From: Paenibacillus polymyxa M1
GTDB taxonomy: Bacteria; Bacillota; Bacilli; Paenibacillales; Paenibacillaceae
Direction of reading: 5' to 3'
DNA: 64,000 bases
NCBI RefSeq assembly: GCF_000237325.1
Contig: NC_017542.1
Location: 487,001 to 551,000 of the forward strand
In this document: positions 1 to 9,495 of the stretch, piece after piece
Position numbering within the stretch: the first letter of the stretch is position 1
Layout of the letters: each line of letters starts with the position of its first letter
The notes under the pieces: model-generated
What the model saw: the letters and a program-made list of their open reading frames with translations, nothing else
What the model was told of the DNA's origin: nothing
Databases searched by the model: none
Translations under genes and position numbers: made by a program

Positions 1-150
1 GGTTCATTTTTTACATAAACAAGCGAGTTTCCGATAAAAGAGATTAAAATTTACATAATTATGGATGAAATCAGGAAGGAATTAGAAGATAGACAGCTAA
101 TCTGATAGAGGACAAGTACATTTATGGAATTATAGGAGGGATATTGACGT

Positions 151-1755
151 ATGGTAAAAGGCTTGCGGTTCACAGGTTCACGCTTGAAAGGGGTGCTGCA
201 TCTGGCAGCGATCGTATCGCTGCTGATCGGGATCTTCGTTCCATTCGGTCAGGTCAAAGCGGAGGGAGCACTGACAGTAGCCGAGGCACTTCAGCGCCAA
301 GGCAGTGGAGGCACAGTGACGGTGGAAGGTTACATCGTCGGACATGCTACCGGATCGAAAACGGCTAATTTTTCTTCTCCGTTTGCGAATGATTTTAACG
401 TACTGATTGCCGACCAGGCCAATGAACGTAGCACGTCTAATCTATTGGATGTACAGCTGACATCAGCGTACAGAGGGCAATTTGGGCTAACAGGCCATCC
501 TGAGCTGATTGGCAACAAAATCCGTGTGACGGGTACACTCGGCGCCTACAATAATTTTGGTGGAGTGAAAAGCCCAAGCGCTGTTGAACTGGTGAACGGA
601 AGCGAGCCGGGTGAACCAGGTGAACCTGGCGAGCCTAATCCTGGTAACCCGGGTCAACCCGGTACTACACTGCCGGATGGCAAAGGTAAAAAGGTGCTGT
701 TCGATAATACGCACGCACAGACGGCTGGGGCAGCAGATTGGGTCATTGAAGGCGCCTTCTCCGACTTTGCCAATGGACTGCGTAATGTAGGTTTTACAGT
801 GGACCAACTGAACCGTCCCATTCCTTTTACTTATGGAGAACAGGCCATAACCTATGATAAGCTGCGCCAATATGATGTGTTCATCATCGGTGAAGCGAAT
901 GTTGCCTTTAAGGCATCCGAGCAGGCTGCCCTGCTGCAATATGTGAATAACGGGGGAAGTGTCTTCTTCATCTCCGACCACTATAATGCGGACCGTAACA
1001 AAAACCGTTGGGATTCCTCTGAGGTTATGAATGGCTACCGTCGTGGAGCCTATACTAATCCGGCCAAAGGCATGACTACAGAAGAAGCAGCATCACCGGC
1101 GATGCAGGGGTTAACTAGCTCCGATTGGCTGGCAACCAACTTTGGTGTTCGTTTCCGTTACAATGCGCTCGGTGACGTGAATGCTACGGACATTGTAGCC
1201 GCAGATCAATCCTTTGGCATTACCAAGGGTGTACGCTCGATTGCCATGCATGCGGGATCTACGCTGGCTATTATTGATCCTACCAAAGCCAAAGGAATTG
1301 CCTATATCCCTACAGGTACGAATAAATGGGGCAATGCTGTAGACCAGGGTGTCTATAACGGCGGAGGCCGTGCGGAAGGGCCTTATGCTGCGATCTCCAA
1401 GGTAGGTCAAGGCAAGGCAGCATTTATCGGTGATTCTTCCCCTGTAGAAGATGCTACACCGAAATATGCGCGTGAAGAAAACGGACAGTCGAAAAAGACA
1501 TATGATGGTTTCAAGGAAGTGGACGATGCCACCTTCCTGGTGCAAACGGTCCAATGGCTTGCGTGGAAGCAGGACTACACCAAATTATCCGATGTGGCAG
1601 GTTTAACGCTGGATCAACCGACGAAGCTTCTGCCGTTTGAGGAGCCTGCGGCTTCCACAGAACCGCAACCCGAGCCTTGGTCTGCTCCAGCAGCAGGCTA
1701 CAAATGGTACGATCCAAAAACGTTCAAGTCGGGCTCCTATGGGGCGGCTTCGTAA
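151..1755 (+). CDS. Secreted OB-fold (DUF6359-like) plus GATase-like domain protein
   Basis: A 534-residue protein with an N-terminal signal peptide (hydrophobic core about residues 14-30, cleavage likely after VKA). Residues about 40-150 resemble the DUF6359/YhcR-type OB-fold found at the N-terminus of secreted nucleases. A short collagen-like GEPGEPGEP linker (about 151-172) leads to an alpha/beta domain (KKVLFDNTH, YDVFIIGEA, GGSVFFISDH, GKAAFIGDSSP) that looks like the DUF4350/glutamine-amidotransferase-like fold seen beside such OB-folds. The ATG at 151 follows AGGAGGG at 134-140 at good spacing. No catalytic nuclease motif is visible, so I name only the domains. It is monocistronic, closed by the terminator at 1797-1834. 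Secretion is clear; substrate unknown. Confidence 0.85.
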   Translation: MVKGLRFTGSRLKGVLHLAAIVSLLIGIFVPFGQVKAEGALTVAEALQRQGSGGTVTVEGYIVGHATGSKTANFSSPFANDFNVLIADQANERSTSNLLDVQLTSAYRGQFGLTGHPELIGNKIRVTGTLGAYNNFGGVKSPSAVELVNGSEPGEPGEPGEPNPGNPGQPGTTLPDGKGKKVLFDNTHAQTAGAADWVIEGAFSDFANGLRNVGFTVDQLNRPIPFTYGEQAITYDKLRQYDVFIIGEANVAFKASEQAALLQYVNNGGSVFFISDHYNADRNKNRWDSSEVMNGYRRGAYTNPAKGMTTEEAASPAMQGLTSSDWLATNFGVRFRYNALGDVNATDIVAADQSFGITKGVRSIAMHAGSTLAIIDPTKAKGIAYIPTGTNKWGNAVDQGVYNGGGRAEGPYAAISKVGQGKAAFIGDSSPVEDATPKYAREENGQSKKTYDGFKEVDDATFLVQTVQWLAWKQDYTKLSDVAGLTLDQPTKLLPFEEPAASTEPQPEPWSAPAAGYKWYDPKTFKSGSYGAAS

Positions 1756-1796
1756 TAAACGTAAAGAATTCAGTGTGAGTGGTTGGGTGCTAGTTT

Positions 1797-1834
1797 GCCG
1801 TTTGATCCTCTGTAGGGGATCAAACGGCTTTTTT
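1797..1834 (+). terminator. Intrinsic terminator
   Basis: Perfect 12-bp stem GCCGTTTGATCC / GGATCAAACGGC followed by six T. It closes the gene ending at 1755. Confidence 0.9.
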
Positions 1835-1943
1835 GTGATGAAAATTAACCTGTGGTTGGTTATTTGATTACATTTTGTGCCAGGAAAGTCGCGCTACTGC
1901 TGGATCATTGATTTTTTAAATGATGTTGATAGCATAATCTTAA

Positions 1944-1972
1944 TTGATATATCCATATACTGGTGATAGGAT
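1944..1972 (+). promoter_or_regulatory. Putative sigma-A promoter of the oligopeptide operon
   Basis: TTGATA (1944-1949), a 17-base spacer and TAGGAT (1967-1972) lie about 110 bases before the first transporter gene. The remainder of 1835-2083 shows nothing else recognisable. Confidence 0.45.
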
Positions 1973-2083
1973 GTATTCAAATTATTCCGACAAAAACGGT
2001 ATGTAATGTTCATGAGAGGTTTTAAACATCAAACATGGTGAGAATAAGCGGGACAAGACCATGGAGAATGGAGGAAGCGCGCA

Positions 2084-3115
2084 TTGAATATCAAACCCGT
2101 GTTGGAGATTAAGGGATTATCCGTATCTTTTCGCATCAAGGATCAATATCACCCCGCAGTCGACCATCTGGATCTGACGGTCAATCCCAATGAAGTGCTG
2201 GCTGTAGTCGGAGAATCCGGTTGTGGCAAAAGCGCGCTGGCGCTTTCGATCCCACAACTGCATGACATGGAGCGAACACGTGTCGAAGGAAAGGTTCTTT
2301 TTAAAGGCACGGATCTGATCCGTCTCTCCTCAGGGCAAATGAATAAAATCCGCGGAGCGGGCATTGGCATGATCTTTCAGGACCCGCTGACAGCACTTAA
2401 CCCGTTAATGTGCATTGGTAAGCAGATCGAGGAAAATCTCGATTATCATACGTCCCTATCTACGAAGCAAAAAAGGGAACGTGTACTGGAGCTACTGGAA
2501 AGCGTGGATATACCCAACCCCGTACGTGTGTATGAACAGTATCCGCATGAACTTTCAGGAGGGATGCGCCAGCGTGTGATGATCGCGATTGCCATAGCTT
2601 GCCGACCCTCTCTTATTATTGCAGATGAGCCGACGACTGCGCTCGATGTAACCATTCAATCGCAAATTCTTGACTTGCTCAAACAGCTTCAACAGGAGAC
2701 CGGAAGCGGAATTATTCTGATTACGCACGATCTTGGCGTTGTGGCCGAAGTAGCCGACCGTGTGGTGGTCATGTATGCCGGAGAAATCGTGGAAAGCGCA
2801 GATGTTTTTGAATTATTTCGGCATCCACAGCATCCGTATACGCGTTCCTTGCTAGCCTCCATGCCGGGATCGCATACCAAGGGAGAACCGCTGCATGTCA
2901 TCGGTGGTATTGTTCCCTCATTGCAAGATATTCCTCGCAATAGCTGTCGCTTTGCTTCGCGTATTCCTTGGATTCAGCAGAGAATGCATGAAGACCATCC
3001 CCGATTAAGTGAAATTTCTCCCGGCCATTGGGTCCGCTGTACATGTTACCAGCATTTTCATTTTGAAGATGAGACAAAGGGAGAGGCTGCTCATGGCACT
3101 ACTAGAGATAAATGA
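2084..3115 (+). CDS. Oligopeptide/dipeptide ABC transporter ATPase (OppD/DppD type)
   Basis: 343 residues. Walker A GESGCGKS (residues 43-50), signature LSGGMRQRV (about 157) and Walker B LIIADEP followed by TTALD mark a peptide-importer ATPase. The start is TTG at 2084, preceded by GGAGGAAG at 2070-2077. The C-terminal oligopeptide-transporter extension is present, but its four-cysteine motif is only partly kept: the first Cys (SCRFAS) and the final VRC remain, while the expected Cys in the RCP and C..E.P positions are replaced (RIPW, RMHEDHP). In characterised DppD proteins these cysteines hold an iron-sulfur cluster, so cluster binding may be lost. First gene of a D-F-B-C-A operon; its stop overlaps the next gene by 23 bases. 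Confidence 0.93.
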   Translation: MNIKPVLEIKGLSVSFRIKDQYHPAVDHLDLTVNPNEVLAVVGESGCGKSALALSIPQLHDMERTRVEGKVLFKGTDLIRLSSGQMNKIRGAGIGMIFQDPLTALNPLMCIGKQIEENLDYHTSLSTKQKRERVLELLESVDIPNPVRVYEQYPHELSGGMRQRVMIAIAIACRPSLIIADEPTTALDVTIQSQILDLLKQLQQETGSGIILITHDLGVVAEVADRVVVMYAGEIVESADVFELFRHPQHPYTRSLLASMPGSHTKGEPLHVIGGIVPSLQDIPRNSCRFASRIPWIQQRMHEDHPRLSEISPGHWVRCTCYQHFHFEDETKGEAAHGTTRDK

Positions 3116-4019
3116 TTTGAAGGTTCATTATCCGGTGCGCGGCGGTTTTTTCCAGCGTGTCGTTGACCAGGTAAAAGCAGTGGATGGCGTGTCGATCAGC
3201 ATAGAGGCAGGCCAAACATACGGGCTAGTAGGAGAATCCGGCTGTGGAAAGACGACGACAGGAAGAACGATTATCGGCCTGAATAAGCTGACGAGCGGAC
3301 AGATTCTTTTTAATGGCAAGGATCTTACGGCTCTGAGTCGTAATAACCGCCATCCGCTGCGTAGAGACATTCAGATGATTTTTCAGGACCCCTATTCTTC
3401 GCTTAACCCGCGCAAGCGCGTATTGGATGTCATTGCTGAACCACTGCGAAACTTTGAAAGGCTGAGTAATGAGGAAGAACGGCGGAAAGTACAGATGCTG
3501 CTGGAAAAGGTTGGCTTGAACGCTGATGCGGCCTACAAATATCCGCATGAATTTTCCGGGGGACAGCGGCAAAGGATCGGGATTGCGCGTGCGCTGACAT
3601 TAAACCCAAAACTGATTATTGCAGATGAGCCCGTATCAGCGCTTGACGTTTCTGTGCAGGCACAGGTGCTTAATTTTATGAAGGATGTGCAGCGGGAGTT
3701 CAAATTGACGTATTTGTTCATTAGTCATGACCTGGGGATTATCCGCCATATGTGTGACCAAATCGGCATCATGTACCGAGGTCGCTTAGTGGAACAGGGG
3801 AGCGAGCAAGATATATATGAGTGTCCACAGCATTTGTATACCCAGCGGCTTATTGCCACCATTCCCAGTATCGATCCTGCGAAACGGCTGGAAAATGCTC
3901 AAAAAAGGCAAAAGCTTTTATCCTCTTACAAGTCAGAGCTGCCCAAACATCTAGATGCGAGTGGAAAGCCGTTTGCACTAAAGTCAGTAAGTTCATCCCA
4001 TCAAGTCGCGCTACCATAA
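3093..4019 (+). CDS. Oligopeptide/dipeptide ABC transporter ATPase (OppF/DppF type)
   Basis: 308 residues beginning [15 protein letters not shown]. An in-frame ATG at 3009 would add 28 unrelated residues lying inside the previous gene; the ATG at 3093 follows GGGAGAGG and fits the family start. Walker A GESGCGKT (47-54), signature FSGGQRQRIG, Walker B LIIADEP, then VSALDVSVQ. The second ATPase of the heterodimer that powers peptide uptake. The C-terminus is short and lacks the cysteine motif. Translationally coupled to the upstream ATPase by overlap; the permease gene follows after 13 bases. Confidence 0.93.
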   Translation: MALLEINDLKVHYPVRGGFFQRVVDQVKAVDGVSISIEAGQTYGLVGESGCGKTTTGRTIIGLNKLTSGQILFNGKDLTALSRNNRHPLRRDIQMIFQDPYSSLNPRKRVLDVIAEPLRNFERLSNEEERRKVQMLLEKVGLNADAAYKYPHEFSGGQRQRIGIARALTLNPKLIIADEPVSALDVSVQAQVLNFMKDVQREFKLTYLFISHDLGIIRHMCDQIGIMYRGRLVEQGSEQDIYECPQHLYTQRLIATIPSIDPAKRLENAQKRQKLLSSYKSELPKHLDASGKPFALKSVSSSHQVALP

Positions 4020-4032
4020 GGGGGGACAGAAT

Positions 4033-5001
4033 ATGTGGAAATTTACAATGCGCCGGCTGCTGGTTATGATCCCTCAACTTTTTGCACTGAGTGTGCTTAT
4101 ATTTTTCCTAGCTAAGGCTATGCCAGGGGATGCCCTGACAGGGCTCATCACTTCAACTCCCAATCTAAATCCGGCTGCACTGGAAGAACAGCGGCAAAGA
4201 CTGGGATTGAATGACCCGGTGTGGGTGCAGTATGGGAACTGGCTCGTCCAGCTTGCTCATGGGGATCTGGGCAAATCTTATGTACATAAAATTAGCGTTA
4301 CCGATTTGATTGGCAGTCGTTTGGGGAACACGTTCTTTCTGGGTGTTGTGATTCTGGTTCTAACGTATCTGATCGCCATTCCGCTGGGAGTACTCAGCGG
4401 TCGTTATCAGCATAGTCTGCTGGATAAAACCGTGGTCGGGTATACCTATCTCAGCTTTGCGACACCTCTATTTATACTCGCATTGCTGTTGTTGTACGTG
4501 TTTGGGTTCAGGCTTGGCTGGTTTCCAACCAGCGGCAGTGTGGATGTAGGTGTAGAGCCGGGGACATGGTCATATTACGTGAATAAGTCATATCACCTCA
4601 TTCTACCGGCGGTTACAGGCGCATTACTCAGTACAACGGCTACGATTCAGTATTTGCGCAATGAGGTCATTGACACACGTCTGAAGGATTTTGTGAAAAC
4701 GGCGCGTTCCAAGGGGGTACCCGAAGGAAAGATCTATTCCCGTCATATTTTCAAAAACTCTTTATTACCTATTGCTGCTTTCTTGGGCTACGACCTGACG
4801 GGTGTGATTGCGGGCAACGTTTTCCTAGAATCTATTTTTGGTTATCCGGGGTTGGGCCAGCTATTTCTTCAGTCCATCACCCAACGGGACTTTTCAGTTG
4901 TGAACGCACTGGTCATGATCTCCGGCTTCTTGGCACTATTAGGGACCCTTTTATCTGATGTCATCCTAAGCAAGGTCGATCCCCGCATTCGAATTGAATA
5001 G
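4033..5001 (+). CDS. Peptide ABC transporter permease (DppB/OppB type)
   Basis: 322 residues. Starts MWKFTMRRLLVMIPQLFALS, the usual N-terminal transmembrane helix of the DppB family, followed by a periplasm-facing loop and about five further helices. The BPD_transp EAA-type loop is visible as DFVKTARSKGVPEGKIYSRH (about residues 220-240). ATG at 4033 is preceded by AAGGGGGGA. Membrane-spanning channel subunit working with the permease that follows. Confidence 0.92.
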   Translation: MWKFTMRRLLVMIPQLFALSVLIFFLAKAMPGDALTGLITSTPNLNPAALEEQRQRLGLNDPVWVQYGNWLVQLAHGDLGKSYVHKISVTDLIGSRLGNTFFLGVVILVLTYLIAIPLGVLSGRYQHSLLDKTVVGYTYLSFATPLFILALLLLYVFGFRLGWFPTSGSVDVGVEPGTWSYYVNKSYHLILPAVTGALLSTTATIQYLRNEVIDTRLKDFVKTARSKGVPEGKIYSRHIFKNSLLPIAAFLGYDLTGVIAGNVFLESIFGYPGLGQLFLQSITQRDFSVVNALVMISGFLALLGTLLSDVILSKVDPRIRIE

Positions 5002-5029
5002 AGAACAAGTCTAGAGAAAAGGAGGGATT

Positions 5030-5938
5030 ATGGTGTCTATGCAGGTGGAGGAAGTCTTCTCGCCGGAAATCATTCGTAAATCACCGTCTAGCTGGTCTGT
5101 ACTGCGTCGTGAACTCGTACGTGACAAAATGGCCTTGATTTCCATTGGATTTGTGGCTCTGTTCTTGATTTTTATATATGCCTCTGTCCTGTTTGTCAAT
5201 CAGGATGTAGTCACGACGGTCGATTTGGGTGCGATCCGCGAAGCTCCCGGTTCGGTGCATTGGCTGGGTACGGACCGAGCGGGCAGGGATATATTCGGCC
5301 AGCTGGTCATTGGGGCCCGCAATTCCTTTACCATTGGCTTTACGATTACTTTGTTATCCGCCGCCATCGGCTTGACGCTGGGCTTACTGGCTGGGTTTTA
5401 TGGAGGACTGGTTGATAACATCATCATGCGAATCATTGATTTTATCCTGGTGCTTCCATTCTTGATGCTGGTTATCGTATTTGTCAGCATTGTGCCCAAA
5501 AGCGGCATAGGTTCCTTTATTTTTATTATGACTGCCTTTTTATGGATTGGAAAAGCGCGCCTGATCCGGGCCAAGGTGCTGTCTGAGCGGGAATTGGACT
5601 ACGTGCAGGCTTCCAAAACCCTTGGCACACCCAATTGGAAGATCATCTGGTTGGGTGTGCTGCCCAATCTCAGCTCTGTTGTGATTGTTAATCTGACGCT
5701 CAGTCTTGCGGGAAATATCGGGATCGAGACCGGGCTTTCCTATCTCGGCTTTGGCTTGCCGGAATCTACTCCGAGCTTGGGGACACTGGTGAGTTATGCG
5801 AATGACCCGGATGTATTGCAGAACAACTGGTGGATGTGGTTGCCTGCCTCACTGCTTATATTGGTGCTAATGCTGGCAATCAACTTTATCGGTCAGGCGC
5901 TCAAACGTGCCACGGATGCCAAACAACGATTGGGTTAA
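5030..5938 (+). CDS. Peptide ABC transporter permease (DppC/OppC type)
   Basis: 302 residues. N-terminal OppC_N segment with one helix, then the HWLGTDRAGRDIFGQLVIGA signature typical of DppC/OppC, five further helices and an EAA loop (LDYVQASKTLGTPNWKIIW). Start ATG at 5030, with AGGAGGGA at 5020-5027. Partner of the preceding permease. Confidence 0.92.
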   Translation: MVSMQVEEVFSPEIIRKSPSSWSVLRRELVRDKMALISIGFVALFLIFIYASVLFVNQDVVTTVDLGAIREAPGSVHWLGTDRAGRDIFGQLVIGARNSFTIGFTITLLSAAIGLTLGLLAGFYGGLVDNIIMRIIDFILVLPFLMLVIVFVSIVPKSGIGSFIFIMTAFLWIGKARLIRAKVLSERELDYVQASKTLGTPNWKIIWLGVLPNLSSVVIVNLTLSLAGNIGIETGLSYLGFGLPESTPSLGTLVSYANDPDVLQNNWWMWLPASLLILVLMLAINFIGQALKRATDAKQRLG

Positions 5939-5981
5939 ACCGAAATTCAAGGATAAGGACAACAACAAGGAGGGGTTTACA

Positions 5982-7802
5982 ATGGTTAAACGCTGGAAAA
6001 AAGGAATTCTGCCTGTTCTATCTGCCATTTTGGTGCTTTCTTTGGCTGCATGTAGCGGCTCGCCTTCCGCTTCGAATGGAGCAAAATCGTCTGACGGTAC
6101 AGGTGGATCAGGGGCCGACAGCAAGCAGGTGAATGCGACTGCGCTGGCAAAGGCGGTCAAGAACGATAACCCCCCGATTAAGGGCGGCATCATCAATTAT
6201 GCACTCGTGTCCGATACCCCTTTTGAAGGTATTCTGAATCCTGTATTTTATGATGGGAATCCGGATTTTGAAGTCTTCCAGTTTTTCTACCCTTCCCTGT
6301 TTTCGATTGATTCCAATCTGAATATTGACGATAAAGGAGCGGCGACGATTTCCTTTTCCGCAGACAATAAGGCGGTAACTGTCAAAATTGATCCCAAACT
6401 GAACTGGACAGATGGTAATCCCGTAACGGCAGAGGACTATGCTTTTTCCTATGAAGTGATTGGCCACAAAGACTATGAAGGCCCACGTTATGATAGTTTT
6501 ATGACCAACATTGTAGGTATGGAAGATTATCACGCCGGCAAGGCCAAAACCATTTCTGGCATCAAGGTGCTGAATGAGAAAGAGGTTACCATTCATTTTA
6601 AGGAACCTAATCCTTCGGTAAAGTCGGGACTTTGGTCCACACCACTGGAGAAGAAGGTATTCCGGAACATTCCCGTAAAGGATATGGCTGGATCTGACCC
6701 TGTCCGTAAAAATCCGATTGGCTATGGGCCATTCAAAATTAAATCTATGGTCACAGGTGAATCTGTGGAATTCGTCAAAAATGAAGATTATTTCCGCGGT
6801 GCGCCCAAGTTGGATGGCCTTCATCTGAAGGTTGTGAATCCGAATGTCATTACTGAGGCGTTGAAAAGCGGAGAAATCGATTGGGCCAGCTATCCGACTA
6901 CCCGTTACAATGAGGCCAGTAATCCGAAAAATGTACAGTTTCTCGGTCAGGAGGAATTATCTTATAGTTATGTAGGCTTTAAGCTTGGCAAATTCGATCA
7001 GGCCAAGAGTCTAAATATCATGGACCCGAACGCCAAGCTGGCGAACAAGTCATTGCGTCAGGCCCTTGGCTATGCGCTGAATAATGAGCAGGTTGGCAAG
7101 CAGCTCTATCATGGGCTTCGGACTCCTGCGACATCCCTGATCCCGCCCGCCTTCAAGGGATACCATGATGTGAATGCGAAGGGCATTGCGTATGATCCAG
7201 ACAAGGCGAAAAAGCTGCTGGACGAGGCAGGATATGTGGATACCAATGGAGATGGATACCGTGAAGACCCTAAGGGCAAGGAACTGGTGCTCCATTATGC
7301 AGCAATGAGCGGGGATGCGACGGCCGAATCGCTGGCTAAGTTTTATTTGCAAAATTGGAAGGATGTCGGGCTTCATGTCGAACTGGTGGACGGTCGTCTG
7401 CTGGAGTTCAATTCTTTCTATGACCGTGTGCAGAAGGATGACCCGGGCATTGATATTTTTGGCGGCGCATGGAGTACAGGTACAGATGTAAACCCTAGTG
7501 GGCTGTATGGACGCGGAGCCAGCTTTAACTACTCGCGTTTTACCAGTGAAGAGAATGATAAGCTGTTGCAGGAAGGAGTGTCTGTAAAAGCCTTTGACGA
7601 CAATTATCGTAAAGATATATACAATCAGTGGCAGGCGTATATGAGCGAGGAGGCGCCGATTGTACCGACGTTATTCCGTTACTCATTGGAGGCAGTAAAT
7701 AATCGGGTAGCCAATTACGATATTACCCGCGGCAAGGAGTACGATGCAGACGCGTTTGCGAATATTACGTTAACTGCGGAAAAAGCAGAAGTAGCCCAAT
7801 AA
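5982..7802 (+). CDS. Oligopeptide-binding lipoprotein (SBP_bac_5, OppA/DppA type)
   Basis: 606 residues. Lipoprotein signal peptide MVKRWKKGILPVLSAILVLS with lipobox LAAC (Cys about residue 24), a Ser/Gly-rich tether, then the SBP_bac_5 fold (LNWTDGNPVTAEDYAFSYEV; VRKNPIGYGPFKI; LRQALGYALNNEQVG). An in-frame ATG at 5907 lies inside the permease gene; the ATG at 5982 follows AAGGAGGGG at 5968-5975. Captures peptides at the cell surface for the four upstream gene products. The last gene of the operon, closed by a terminator. Confidence 0.94.
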   Translation: MVKRWKKGILPVLSAILVLSLAACSGSPSASNGAKSSDGTGGSGADSKQVNATALAKAVKNDNPPIKGGIINYALVSDTPFEGILNPVFYDGNPDFEVFQFFYPSLFSIDSNLNIDDKGAATISFSADNKAVTVKIDPKLNWTDGNPVTAEDYAFSYEVIGHKDYEGPRYDSFMTNIVGMEDYHAGKAKTISGIKVLNEKEVTIHFKEPNPSVKSGLWSTPLEKKVFRNIPVKDMAGSDPVRKNPIGYGPFKIKSMVTGESVEFVKNEDYFRGAPKLDGLHLKVVNPNVITEALKSGEIDWASYPTTRYNEASNPKNVQFLGQEELSYSYVGFKLGKFDQAKSLNIMDPNAKLANKSLRQALGYALNNEQVGKQLYHGLRTPATSLIPPAFKGYHDVNAKGIAYDPDKAKKLLDEAGYVDTNGDGYREDPKGKELVLHYAAMSGDATAESLAKFYLQNWKDVGLHVELVDGRLLEFNSFYDRVQKDDPGIDIFGGAWSTGTDVNPSGLYGRGASFNYSRFTSEENDKLLQEGVSVKAFDDNYRKDIYNQWQAYMSEEAPIVPTLFRYSLEAVNNRVANYDITRGKEYDADAFANITLTAEKAEVAQ

Positions 7803-7824
7803 TCTAAAAAAGCGCAATAACCTG

Positions 7825-7866
7825 AAGAAGCGCGAACCGGATTGATCCGATCTCGCGCTTCTTTTG
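7825..7866 (+). terminator. Intrinsic terminator of the oligopeptide operon
   Basis: AAGAAGCGCGA / TCGCGCTTCTT stem with an inner CGGATTGATCCG hairpin, then a short T tract. Separates the operon from the LysR gene. Confidence 0.75.
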
Positions 7867-7915
7867 ACCTGTTCATGCAAACATTTCTGGGGATTCTCGA
7901 AGGGAGAGAAGGAAG

Positions 7916-8803
7916 ACGGAAATACGTCAGCTTCAATACTTCATAGCCGTATGCGAGGAACTGCATTTTACGAAGGCTTCGGAAAAGATCGGTATCTCTC
8001 AACCCACGCTTAGCTTGCAAATTAAGGCGCTGGAAGAGGAACTGGGCATGACGCTCTTTGACCGTGCAGGCAAGAAAATCAAAATGACAGATGCCGGGAA
8101 ACTGCTGCTGCAACACAGTGCGCATGCGCTCAAAGATTTACAGCAAGCGAAGGCTTCTATTGAGGAACTGCGTACCGAGCAACGCGGCAGTTTACGGATT
8201 GGTATCGCATTACCGGAGCTAGAGGAGTCGTTGCAAGAGATGTTTGCCCACTTTCATCGGTCATTTCCTAAAATCAGCTTGCACATCTGTCCATCCTTTG
8301 ATGTAACAGAACAGCTGCTGGATAACCGTGTGGACGTTGGCATCACCCTACATTCGGGTACAGATGAAAGGCTTGTCCAGCTTCCTCTTCGCACAGAGAA
8401 CTACTGTCTTATTGTCCCCGTAAATCATGCATTTTCCAATCGTTCTTCCCTTATGCTGGACGAATTGAGGCATGTACCCTGGGCGATGCAGCCAGAGTGC
8501 CATCCCGGCAGGAAGCTGATTGAGAAATGCTTCCTTGATCGCGGGTATCCCTTTGCAACCGTCCTGGAAACAAATTCTATACCTTCAATCCTGCGCTGGG
8601 TGCAGGAGGGACTTGCCGTAACCCTACAGACGAAGTCCCTTGCGGCCGAACTGGATCGTTCACTTTTTTGCACGGTACCTATTTTGCGTGGCGTGCCCCA
8701 AGGTCAGCTAGAGTTGATTTATCGGTCTGACCGTTACCAGGGAGAAGCAGTGAAGCGATTGATTGAAAAGATACAAACTGTACTAACAGAGTGTTCCAAC
8801 TAG
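7916..8803 (+). CDS. LysR-family transcriptional regulator with an apparent ACG start
   Basis: 295 residues if read from the ACG at 7916. The N-terminus EIRQLQYFIAVCEELHFTKA, followed by SEKIGISQPTLSLQIKALE, is the canonical LysR winged helix-turn-helix, so translation must start at or very near this codon. No ATG, GTG or TTG exists in frame between the upstream stop at 7865 and a TTG at 8015, and that TTG lies inside the recognition helix. GGGAGA at 7902-7907 sits eight bases before ACG. Either a rare ACG initiation codon or a recent ATG-to-ACG change that weakens the gene. The C-terminal LysR_substrate domain (about 90-290) is complete. Convergent with the glutamine operon. The target is not evident; the peptide operon and the glutamine operon are both candidates. 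Confidence 0.8.
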   Translation, partial: TEIRQLQYFIAVCEELHFTKASEKIGISQPTLSLQIKALEEELGMTLFDRAGKKIKMTDAGKLLLQHSAHALKDLQQAKASIEELRTEQRGSLRIGIALPELEESLQEMFAHFHRSFPKISLHICPSFDVTEQLLDNRVDVGITLHSGTDERLVQLPLRTENYCLIVPVNHAFSNRSSLMLDELRHVPWAMQPECHPGRKLIEKCFLDRGYPFATVLETNSIPSILRWVQEGLAVTLQTKSLAAELDRSLFCTVPILRGVPQGQLELIYRSDRYQGEAVKRLIEKIQTVLTECSN

Positions 8804-8830
8804 TGGCAACCCTGATGAGTACTACGTGCT

Positions 8831-9481
8831 TTAATGTGTACGAACTTCTAGCCTGCGTGCAATCAGTGACATACTGTAATTAACGGCAAAGTACAGGAAA
8901 GCGGCGAACAGCAGAGCTGGAATGACAAAAGATTGATTTTGTCCACCGACGATCTGAATGTTATGCGTCAGCTCCGGCAAACTGATAATGACAGCCAGTG
9001 AGGTATCCTTGAATAGGGAAATGAACTGGCTGACAATAGGAGGTACCATGCGACGAAGCGCTTGGGGTAGAATGATATGCCATAAGGTTTGAGAATAGCT
9101 TAGACCGGAGGAGCGTGCGGCTTCCAGCTGTCCTTTATGAACCGAATTGAGACCGCTGCGTACAATTTCGGCAATCATGGCTCCCTCGAAGATCGACAGT
9201 CCTGTAATGGCTGCCCACTTGAGGGAAATCGATAATCCGATGGATGGCAAAACCATGCCGATGAAGAAAATAATGAGCAATAAGGGCAGGTTGCGAATCA
9301 GATCAATGATAAAGGCTGCAACCTGTGAAAGGACAGGTATACGGGTATAGCGCAGGATGCCGAACACAATACCGAGAGCGAAGCTGAATATGATAGAGTA
9401 AATAGCGACCTCCAGCGTGAGCAGGAAGCCCTCCAGTATAAAACGCACATTAGGCCATGCAAACAATCCACCGAAATCCAT
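8831..9481 (-). CDS. glnP: Glutamine/polar amino-acid ABC transporter permease (GlnP type)
   Basis: 216 residues, HisM-type permease with about five helices and the EAA loop (LEAARSSGLSYSQTLWHIIL). SD AAGGAGGGAAG precedes the ATG at 9481. Last gene of the minus-strand operon ATPase, binding protein, permease, permease, the same order as glnQ-glnH-glnM-glnP in Bacillus subtilis. Pairs with the permease just upstream to form the membrane channel. Confidence 0.85.
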   Translation of the reverse strand: MDFGGLFAWPNVRFILEGFLLTLEVAIYSIIFSFALGIVFGILRYTRIPVLSQVAAFIIDLIRNLPLLLIIFFIGMVLPSIGLSISLKWAAITGLSIFEGAMIAEIVRSGLNSVHKGQLEAARSSGLSYSQTLWHIILPQALRRMVPPIVSQFISLFKDTSLAVIISLPELTHNIQIVGGQNQSFVIPALLFAAFLYFAVNYSMSLIARRLEVRTH

Positions 9482-9495
9482 GCGGGCTTCCCTCC

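Noticed and set aside
19..105. Short frame ending MDEIRKELEDRQLI before the first gene
   Set aside because: No ribosome-binding site; too short and at the window edge to separate from chance.
487..981. Long minus-strand frame within the first gene
   Set aside because: Antisense shadow of a clearly coding gene; no ribosome-binding site or family resemblance.
6108..6824. 238-codon minus-strand frame inside the peptide-binding protein gene
   Set aside because: Shadow of the lipoprotein gene; sequence looks like random antisense translation.
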